Notes under the pieces: model-generated
What the model was told of the DNA's origin: nothing
Databases searched by the model: none
Seen by the model: only the letters and a program-made list of their open reading frames with translations
Assembly (NCBI GenBank): GCA_016209865.1
Contig: JACQVL010000273.1
Coordinates: 1 to 10,803 of the forward strand
DNA: 10,803 nucleotides
Direction: 5' to 3'
Source of the DNA: Candidatus Latescibacterota bacterium
GTDB taxonomy: Bacteria; JAAXHH01; JACQVL01
Shown: piece after piece, positions 6,106 to 10,803 of the stretch
Numbering within the stretch: position 1 is the first letter of the stretch
Layout: each line of letters starts with the position of its first letter
Position numbers and translations under genes: made by a program

Positions 6106-7479
6106 ATGTCCAACGCATCGCTGGATCGAGGCATCCAGGCGATCATCCCGGCCTATCAGCCAGCGTCCGATGAGACGTTGGCTCAGTACGCGGTCGATGG
6201 GATAATCCCGCAGGCGGTCGTTTCGCCGGAGAACGTTGAGCAGGTTTCTGAGATCATCCGCCTGGCCGGCCGGATGGGCCTGTCGGTCATCCCGCGCGGG
6301 AGCGGGACGAAGATGGGACTCGGACTGCCGCCGTCGCGGGCCGATATCGTCCTCTCTCTCGACCGGCTGAACAAAGTGCTCGAATACGAACCGGCGGACC
6401 TGACGGCCACGGTGCAGGCGGGGATTCGGCTCACCGACCTCCAGACGCAGTTAGGCGAGCACGGCCAGTTCTTCCCGATCGACCCGCCGTACGGGGACGC
6501 GTGTACCCTCGGCGGCGTCATCGCCACGAACGCGAGCGGCCTGCTGCGGTGGACGCACGGGACGGCCCGCGACCTGGTCATCGGGACGAAAGTCGTGCAG
6601 GCGGACGGGACGGTCGTCAAGGCCGGCGGCAAGGTGGTCAAGAACGTCGCCGGGTATGACATGAACAAGATGTACATCGGCTCCCTGGGGACGTTGGGGA
6701 TCATCGTCGAGCTGACCCTCAAGCTCCAGCCACGGCCTGAGGCGGGACGCGCGGTGCTGGCGCGGTTTCCGTTCATCACCACGGCGGTCGATACCGCGTT
6801 CAAGGGCCTCGATTCACCCATCGCGCCCAGTTTTGTGGAGATGGCCAACCCGGTGCCCGTCGCCATCCTCGCCCGGCGGGCGGGGGGTGGGCTGGGCGAT
6901 GCGGGCTTCCCGCTCATCATCGGCGCGATCGGGCCGTCCGAGACGGTCAACTGGCAGATCGCCGAGGCGGAGAAGCTGTGCCATCAGGCGGGCGCGGTGC
7001 AGGTGGTGACGATGTCCCCCCAGCTCTACCGGACGGCGATCGACCTGATCCGGGAGTTTCCGACCGGCCAGATCGTCCCGCAAGGGATGAGGGCGCCGGG
7101 GGTCGTCTGCCGGGCGAGTGTCCTTCCGTCTGACGTCGGGCGGCTGTACCAGATCGCGGAGGACCGGTCGCAGAAGCTCGGCGTCGGGTGCGCGATGCTC
7201 TCCCACTTCGGGAACGGAGCGGTCGTGTTCGTGTTCTTTCAGGATCAGCCGTTCGAGGGGGAACGATTAGAGATACTCGTTTCGATCATCCGGCAACTCT
7301 CCGCGGCGGCGACGGAATTCGGCGGCCATCTCACCGTCGAATCCGCGCCGTTAGCCGTCAAACAGCGGCTGGATGTCTGGGGGGCGCGCCCGAGCGACTG
7401 GGGGTTGATGCGGGCGCTCAAAGACCGGTTCGATCCCTCGCGGGTGCTCAGTCCGGGCCGGTTTGTGGGAGGGTTATAA
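6106..7479 (+). CDS. glcE: FAD-binding glycolate/D-lactate oxidase subunit, GlcE-like
   Basis: This is the second FAD subunit, homologous to GlcE. In the glycolate oxidase complex GlcE works with GlcD and GlcF at the membrane, passing electrons onward. The FAD domain shows PRGSGTKMGLG at 63-73, CTLGGVIATNASG at 133-145 and the GlcE hallmark VKNVAGYDMNKMYIGS at 178-193. The last residues, RFDPSRVLSPGRF, match the usual C-terminus of the FAD-oxidase family. At 457 residues it is longer than the roughly 350 of E. coli GlcE, so it carries a fuller C-terminal domain. The start ATG has GAGG (6097-6100) 5 bases before it. Two in-frame TAA codons (7477-7482) end it, and the second overlaps the ribosome site of the next gene. 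It could work as a stand-alone oxidase, since no GlcF follows. Confidence 0.85.
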   Translation: MSNASLDRGIQAIIPAYQPASDETLAQYAVDGIIPQAVVSPENVEQVSEIIRLAGRMGLSVIPRGSGTKMGLGLPPSRADIVLSLDRLNKVLEYEPADLTATVQAGIRLTDLQTQLGEHGQFFPIDPPYGDACTLGGVIATNASGLLRWTHGTARDLVIGTKVVQADGTVVKAGGKVVKNVAGYDMNKMYIGSLGTLGIIVELTLKLQPRPEAGRAVLARFPFITTAVDTAFKGLDSPIAPSFVEMANPVPVAILARRAGGGLGDAGFPLIIGAIGPSETVNWQIAEAEKLCHQAGAVQVVTMSPQLYRTAIDLIREFPTGQIVPQGMRAPGVVCRASVLPSDVGRLYQIAEDRSQKLGVGCAMLSHFGNGAVVFVFFQDQPFEGERLEILVSIIRQLSAAATEFGGHLTVESAPLAVKQRLDVWGARPSDWGLMRALKDRFDPSRVLSPGRFVGGL

Positions 7480-7493
7480 TAAGGAGGCAAACA

Positions 7494-8747
7494 ATGACCT
7501 ATCCGAATATCATCCGCGTGCGCCAGCGGTTCGACGCGCCGGTCGTGGCGGACATCGCCGGGACGACGCGGGCGGAGGTCGAACGGGCGATCGTGCAGGC
7601 CGGCATCCGGCGGGGCGCGACGGTCGCGGTCGCGGCCGGCAGTCGCGGCATCGCCAACATCGCCACGATCGTGCACAACACCGTGATCGCCCTGCAGCGC
7701 GCCGGGGCGGTCCCGTTCATCATCCCGGCGATGGGCAGCCATGGTGGGGCGACGGCGGAGGGCCAGGTCCGGATTCTGGATCACTACGGCATCTCGGAGG
7801 CGACGATGGGCTGCCCGGTCCGGTCGGACATGGAGCCGGTGCTGGTGGGGGAGACGGACGACAGCCTGCCGGTGTACGTCGACCGCAACGCGCTGAGCGC
7901 GGATCATCTGGTCATCGTCAACCGGGTGAAGCCGCACACCGACTTCGACGGGGACATCGGCAGCGGGCTGATGAAGATGATGGCCATCGGCCTGGGGAAA
8001 CAGAAGGGGGCGAGTTTTTACCACGGCGCGGTCTTCCAGTACGGGTTCGAGCGGATGATCACCTCAGTCGCCCGGATGGTGATGACCCGGTGCCCGGTCG
8101 CCTTCGGCGTGGCGATCGTGGAGACCGCGTACGACCAGACGGCCCACGTGGTGGCCGTCCCCGCCAGCGAGCTGGAACAGCGAGAGCGTGAGCTGTTCGC
8201 TGAGGCGAAGCGGTTGATGCCGAAGCTTCCGTTCGACGACCTCGACGTGCTCATCGTGGACGAGATGGGGAAGAACATCAGCGGGACGGGGATGGACACG
8301 AACATCATCGGACGGCGGATGCAGAACTTCGAGCCGGAGCCGGCATCGCCTCGGGTCCTGCGGATCATCGTACGGGACCTGACGCCGGAGAGCGAAGGGA
8401 ACGCGGTCGGGATCGGCCTGGCCGATTTTACGACGAAGCGCCTGGTCGATCAGATCAATCACCGGTTCACGTACATCAACTCGATCACCGGGATGGGGCC
8501 GCAGAAAGCCCGGATTCCGGTGTTCTTCGAGACGGATCGGGAGGTAATCGAGGCCGCACTCTCGACGATCGGGATGACGAAGCCGGCGGACAGCCGTCTC
8601 GTCCGGATCAAGAATACCCTGCACGTCGGCGAGGTCGACGTGTCGGAGTCGCTCCTGGCCGAGGTCGCCGGGCGTGACGACCTGGAGATCGTCGGAGCAC
8701 CCCGTCCTCTGGCGTTTAACGAGGCGGGGATGTTGATGCCGATGTAG
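7494..8747 (+). CDS. LarA-like nickel-pincer 2-hydroxyacid racemase/epimerase homologue (DUF2088 family)
   Basis: This 417-residue protein belongs to the lactate racemase (LarA) superfamily, whose studied members use a nickel-pincer nucleotide to interconvert 2-hydroxyacid isomers. Residues matching the LarA active site can be placed: His83 in MGSHGG, His148 in VKPHTD, Lys161 in GLMKMM (the cofactor-linked lysine in LarA) and His177 in FYHG. The LarA Asp-x-Thr-Arg motif reads AGSRG here, keeping only Arg51, so the substrate is likely not identical to that of LarA. AAGGAGG (7481-7487) stands 6 bases before ATG 7494, which decides the start against a longer open frame. It follows the glcD/glcE-like pair with a 14-base gap, so a shared 2-hydroxyacid pathway is a reasonable inference: isomer conversion, then oxidation. 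The cofactor-making genes larB, larC and larE are not in view. Confidence 0.8.
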   Translation: MTYPNIIRVRQRFDAPVVADIAGTTRAEVERAIVQAGIRRGATVAVAAGSRGIANIATIVHNTVIALQRAGAVPFIIPAMGSHGGATAEGQVRILDHYGISEATMGCPVRSDMEPVLVGETDDSLPVYVDRNALSADHLVIVNRVKPHTDFDGDIGSGLMKMMAIGLGKQKGASFYHGAVFQYGFERMITSVARMVMTRCPVAFGVAIVETAYDQTAHVVAVPASELEQRERELFAEAKRLMPKLPFDDLDVLIVDEMGKNISGTGMDTNIIGRRMQNFEPEPASPRVLRIIVRDLTPESEGNAVGIGLADFTTKRLVDQINHRFTYINSITGMGPQKARIPVFFETDREVIEAALSTIGMTKPADSRLVRIKNTLHVGEVDVSESLLAEVAGRDDLEIVGAPRPLAFNEAGMLMPM

Positions 8748-8768
8748 GGGCGCACGGGCCTGTGCCCC
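8747..8768. other. Strong GC hairpin directly after the LarA-like gene
   Basis: GGGGCGCA (8747-8754) pairs with TGTGCCCC (8761-8768), 8 base pairs with one G-U, around the loop CGGGCC. It starts at the last base of the stop codon. No T-run follows, since the next bases are GACGAAAAAT, so it is not a classical intrinsic terminator. It may stabilise the 3' end of the upstream message or be part of a dispersed palindromic repeat. Confidence 0.5.
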
Positions 8769-8782
8769 GACGAAAAATATTA

Positions 8783-8811
8783 TTGACAAAACTATGCCGG
8801 GTTCATATACT
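8783..8811 (+). promoter_or_regulatory. Sigma-70 promoter for the shell-protein genes
   Basis: A perfect -35 box TTGACA (8783-8788) and a near-consensus -10 box TATACT (8806-8811) are separated by exactly 17 bases. The region is locally A/T-rich in an otherwise GC-rich window. Transcription should start near 8818, giving a leader of about 100 bases before the ATG at 8922. This is the only consensus-quality promoter found in the window, and it separates the microcompartment/sigma genes from the upstream genes. Confidence 0.8.
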
Positions 8812-8829
8812 CTCTGCCCATCGGTTCTG

Positions 8830-8915
8830 CCGTCCCTCGATAGAGGGGCGGGAAACCTTGTCCCTCCGGGCGATCTGATGGTGTGACAGCATCAATTGAC
8901 ACGGTCAAGGAGGAG
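8830..8915 (+). promoter_or_regulatory. Structured 5' leader ahead of the shell genes
   Basis: A 9-base-pair hairpin (8830-8838 with 8843-8851, GATA loop, one G-U pair) lies about 12 bases after the expected transcript start. The word GTCCCTC of its left side (8832-8838) is repeated at 8860-8866. The GAGGGG between them (8843-8848) could therefore pair with either copy, giving two exclusive folds. Nearer the gene, TTGAC (8896-8900) and GTCAA (8904-8908) form an inverted repeat whose right half runs into the AAGGAGGAG ribosome site (8907-8915). The leader matches no riboswitch class that I recognise. It may be a protein-binding or attenuation leader, or simple 5' structure. Confidence 0.45.
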
Positions 8916-8921
8916 TCTGCG

Positions 8922-9227
8922 ATGGCGCTGGATGCGTTGGGGATGATCGAAACGAAGGGACTGGTCGCCGCGATCGAGGCGGCCGATGCGATGGTCAAAG
9001 CGGCCAAGGTCACCCTGGTCGGGAAAGAGAAGATCGGGGGCGGGTACGTCACCGTCATGGTCCGCGGGGATGTGGGCGCGGTGAAAGCGGCGACGGACGC
9101 GGGCGCAGCGGCGGCGGAGAAGATCGGAGAAGTGGTGTCCGTTCATGTCATCCCGCGGCCGCATGCGGATGTCGAGATAATCCTCCCCGGCGGGGCGGGA
9201 CAGGGCGGCGCCCCGGCCGCAGATTAG
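8922..9227 (+). CDS. Bacterial microcompartment hexameric shell protein (PduA/PduJ-like BMC-H)
   Basis: A 101-residue single-domain BMC shell protein that should form flat hexamers tiling a microcompartment facet. The sequence closely follows PduA over its whole length: [10 protein letters not shown] near the start, [10 protein letters not shown] with the edge lysine Lys26, [15 protein letters not shown] at 47-61 and HVIPRPH with Arg79. The central pore loop reads KIGGGY (residues 37-42) where PduA has KIGSGL, so a glycine replaces the pore serine and an aromatic residue follows. A short Gly/Ala-rich tail ends it. The ribosome site AAGGAGGAG (8907-8915) lies 6 bases before the ATG, which rejects an upstream GTG at 8883. 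A second shell gene follows after 10 bases. No cargo enzyme lies next to it, so the compartment's chemistry is unknown. Confidence 0.95.
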   Translation: MALDALGMIETKGLVAAIEAADAMVKAAKVTLVGKEKIGGGYVTVMVRGDVGAVKAATDAGAAAAEKIGEVVSVHVIPRPHADVEIILPGGAGQGGAPAAD

Positions 9228-9237
9228 AGGGACGGCG

Positions 9238-9714
9238 GTGGAACAGGCGCTGGGGATGATCGAGACGCGGGGGTACGTCGGCGCGCTCACCGCGGCGGAT
9301 GCGGCCCTCAAGGCGGCGAACGTGACGCTGCTCGGCTCGGAACGGGTGGACGCCGGGTTAATGACGATCACCCTCTGCGGCGAGGTGGCGGCGGTGCAAT
9401 CCGCCGTGGCGGCGGGCGCGGCGGCGGCCAGGCAGGTGGGGGAACTCGTCGCCCAGCACGTCATCCCCCGGCCTCATGAGGAGGTCGCTGCGGTCATTCC
9501 GGCCAGCACGACGACCCTGTCGGCCCCTCAGGCCAACCCTCACACGGAGCCGCTCACCCTGCAGGCGCTCGACCGGATGACGGTCTCAGACCTCCGTCGC
9601 CTGGCCAGACAGACGGGCGCGATTGCGCTCCGCGGCCGGGAGATCTCGAAGGCGACACGGGACGTCCTCGTCCAGGCGCTGGCACGAGCACTTGCCCTCG
9701 CAGAACGTGTATAA
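9238..9714 (+). CDS. BMC shell protein with C-terminal Rho-N/SAP-like domain
   Basis: A 158-residue protein with a BMC-H domain at residues 1-88 ([10 protein letters not shown], Lys25 in ALKAAN, HVIPRPH with Arg78), a polar linker at about 89-108, and a C-terminal module at about 109-156. The module reads [20 protein letters not shown] and ends in a Lys/Arg plus VLVQAL helix, the pattern of Rho N-terminal or SAP-like helix-extended-helix domains that often bind nucleic acid. The pore position reads VDAGLM in place of the usual Gly-Ser-Gly, so pore selectivity should differ from the protein encoded just upstream. The start is GTG with GAGGGA (9227-9232) before it. EutK is a known case of a BMC domain fused to a nucleic-acid-binding-like helix-turn-helix, but this module looks different. 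Function of the extension is inferred. Confidence 0.85.
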   Translation: MEQALGMIETRGYVGALTAADAALKAANVTLLGSERVDAGLMTITLCGEVAAVQSAVAAGAAAARQVGELVAQHVIPRPHEEVAAVIPASTTTLSAPQANPHTEPLTLQALDRMTVSDLRRLARQTGAIALRGREISKATRDVLVQALARALALAERV

Positions 9715-9731
9715 AGGAGTTGAGACCAGGC

Positions 9732-10589
9732 GTGGCCAGTTTTTCGAAAAAATCGTTCTCACGAGAAGACCAATCCCTGGACCTGTACCTGCAGGAGATC
9801 GGCGACGTGCCGTTGCTCTCTGCCGAAGAGGAGGTCGCGCTCGCCCGGAGTATCCGGAGGGGCGATCAACGCGCCTTAGAGAAGCTCACCAAGGCCAACC
9901 TCCGCTTCGTCGTCAGCGTCGCCAAGCAGTACCAGAATCAGGGACTCTACCTGGCCGACCTCATCAACGAGGGTAACCTGGGCCTCATTAAAGCGGCGAA
10001 ACGCTTCGACGAGACGAAGGGGTTTAAATTCATCTCCTACGCGGTGTGGTGGATTCGCCAGGCGATCCTCCAGGCCTTAGCCGAGCAGTCCCGCATCGTC
10101 CGGTTGCCCCTCAATCGGGTCGGGACGCTCCATAAGATCGGCCGGGTATCGAGCGACCTGGAACAAGAATTCGGCCGGGAGCCGAGTCCGGACGAGATCG
10201 CCCAGGAACTCGACATGAGTCCGTATGAGATCGCCGACACGCTTCGCATCTCAAGCCGGCATCTGTCCCTCGACGCGCCGTTCAGCCAGGGCGAGGATAA
10301 CCGTCTGCTCGACATCCTGGAAGACGACATGCAGACGTCCCCCGATGAGATCTTGATGGACGACTCCCTCAAGCATGAGATCGAACGGGCGCTCGATTCC
10401 CTGTCCGAACGCGAGGCGGAAGTCATCAGCCTGTATTTCGGGATCAACGCCGACCGGTCGTACACCTTAGAAGAGATCGGGGAGCAGTTCGGACTGACCC
10501 GTGAACGCGTCCGGCAGATCAAAGAAAAAGCCATCCGCCGTCTCCGGCACGCCTCCAGAAGCCATCGTCTCCGCGCCTACCTGAATTAA
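9732..10589 (+). CDS. rpoD: RpoD-family sigma-70 factor, short form
   Basis: A 285-residue sigma factor that directs RNA polymerase to -10/-35 promoters. Region 1.2 begins near residue 14 ([12 protein letters not shown]). Region 2 holds [18 protein letters not shown] (76-93) and [13 protein letters not shown] (98-110) for -10 recognition and melting. Region 3 lies at about 120-195. Region 4.2 has [20 protein letters not shown] (234-253) for the -35 box. It lacks region 1.1 and the long non-conserved insert of proteobacterial RpoD, and resembles the short primary sigma of the Bacteroidetes/Chlorobi group. AAAGGAG (9713-9719) points to the GTG at 9732; a TTG at 9720 abuts that site and is too close. 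The gene begins 17 bases after the shell gene, with no separate promoter seen. Whether it is the primary or a group 2 sigma cannot be told from one locus. Confidence 0.9.
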   Translation: MASFSKKSFSREDQSLDLYLQEIGDVPLLSAEEEVALARSIRRGDQRALEKLTKANLRFVVSVAKQYQNQGLYLADLINEGNLGLIKAAKRFDETKGFKFISYAVWWIRQAILQALAEQSRIVRLPLNRVGTLHKIGRVSSDLEQEFGREPSPDEIAQELDMSPYEIADTLRISSRHLSLDAPFSQGEDNRLLDILEDDMQTSPDEILMDDSLKHEIERALDSLSEREAEVISLYFGINADRSYTLEEIGEQFGLTRERVRQIKEKAIRRLRHASRSHRLRAYLN

Positions 10590-10596
10590 ACAGAAG

Positions 10597-10631
10597 CAGT
10601 GACGAGTGACCAGTGACAAGTGACGAGTAGG
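10597..10631. repeat. 7-base iterated tract NAGTGAC between sigma gene and the last gene
   Basis: Five units with 7-base period: CAGTGAC, GAGTGAC, CAGTGAC, AAGTGAC and a decayed GAGTAGG. The tract starts 7 bases after the sigma stop codon and passes directly into the AGGAGG ribosome site (10629-10634) of the next gene. It is a different word from the tracts at the other junctions, but has the same style and position. Confidence 0.75.
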
Positions 10632-10643
10632 AGGAGAGACTCT

Positions 10644-10803
10644 ATGCTCACCAGACGGGCTTTTTGTTTTCTCAGCGCTTTCCTGTTCTGCTTTCTCACC
10701 AGCGCAGTCCCTCTCCTCGCCGCTGAAGCGGATAGCCTCCGGCTCGACCCGAACGTCGCCCCGACGTTCGAGGGGATCACCTTACAGGTGGATGCGGATC
10801 AGC
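10644..10803 (+). CDS. Secreted protein, N-terminal part; possibly an M1-type metallopeptidase
   Basis: The reading frame opens at ATG 10644 with AGGAGG (10629-10634) 9 bases before it, and runs off the end of the window. The 53 visible residues begin with a clear Sec signal: MLTRR, a hydrophobic core of Phe, Leu and Cys, then a likely cleavage site near AVPLLAAEA (residues 21-29). The following mature part reads LDPNVAPTFEGITLQVDAD, which resembles the opening 'V-x-P-x-x-Y/F-x-L-x-L-x-x-D' strand of M1 aminopeptidases. That assignment is tentative because the catalytic HExxH region lies outside the window. Any other secreted beta-rich protein is possible. It may be read from the same transcript as the sigma gene, since no terminator is visible between them. 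Confidence 0.7.
   Translation, partial: MLTRRAFCFLSAFLFCFLTSAVPLLAAEADSLRLDPNVAPTFEGITLQVDADQ

Noticed and set aside
7188-7493. N-terminal extension of the LarA-like protein from an upstream in-frame ATG
   Set aside because: It would overlap the end of the glcE-like gene by nearly 300 bases, and AAGGAGG at 7481-7487 clearly serves the ATG at 7494.
8747-8768. Rho-independent terminator after the LarA-like gene
   Set aside because: The hairpin is strong but has no T-run on either strand; the following bases are A-rich.
8883-8921. GTG 8883 as start of the first shell protein
   Set aside because: The extra residues have no counterpart in BMC-H proteins, and the ribosome site at 8907-8915 is correctly placed for ATG 8922.
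8818-8921. Known riboswitch (cobalamin, TPP or cyclic-di-GMP class) in the shell-gene leader
   Set aside because: None of the conserved core motifs of those classes could be found, so only an unclassified structured leader is claimed.
9720-9731. TTG 9720 as start of the sigma factor
   Set aside because: It directly abuts the AAAGGAG ribosome site, leaving no spacing, whereas GTG 9732 lies 12 bases downstream.

Overview
This is a compact window with every gene on the + strand and a GC-rich, bacterial gene style. No stretch longer than about 175 bases lacks a gene. The organism cannot be named from the sequence. The sigma factor (9732-10589) is the short RpoD type, without a large region 1.1, that is the usual primary sigma of Bacteroidetes/Chlorobi and related FCB-group lineages. 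Together with high GC, bacterial microcompartment (BMC) shell genes and word-iterated intergenic DNA, this weakly suggests an uncultivated FCB-like or neighbouring candidate phylum. That is inference.

Layout: (1) 1-84 is the tail of an ABC ATPase. It is followed by two permeases of a BMP-family nucleoside-type importer (210-1292 and 2199-3122), with an Fe(II)/2-oxoglutarate dioxygenase gene (1326-2168) placed between them. (2) 3144-4544 is a pterin pair: a tandem-domain 6-pyruvoyl-tetrahydropterin synthase whose stop codon touches the start of GTP cyclohydrolase I (folE). (3) 4564-8747 is a 2-hydroxyacid block: a GlcD-type FAD oxidase, a GlcE-type FAD subunit and a LarA-like nickel-pincer racemase/epimerase homologue. 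No GlcF iron-sulfur subunit is present. (4) 8748-9714 is a microcompartment module. A textbook sigma-70 promoter and a structured leader precede a PduA-like hexameric shell protein, and then a second shell protein with a C-terminal Rho-N/SAP-like domain. (5) The RpoD-like sigma factor follows after 17 bases, and the window ends inside a secreted protein that may be an M1-type peptidase.

Working together: the first eight genes are closely spaced and could form one transcript. A plausible but unproven reading is import of a nucleoside-like solute, GTP-derived pterin synthesis, and interconversion plus oxidation of a 2-hydroxyacid such as lactate or glycolate. The shell genes have their own promoter, and the sigma gene has no visible promoter of its own, so it may be co-expressed with them. 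No microcompartment signature enzyme or pentameric vertex protein is visible.

The most unusual feature lies between genes. At least five junctions hold different tracts of 7- or 8-base iterated words. Two of these loci form long imperfect inverted repeats, and several run into stop codons, ribosome binding sites or, in one case, the start of a reading frame. Other points worth a second look are the catalytically altered first PTPS domain, the BMC/Rho-N fusion, and the leader ahead of the shell genes.
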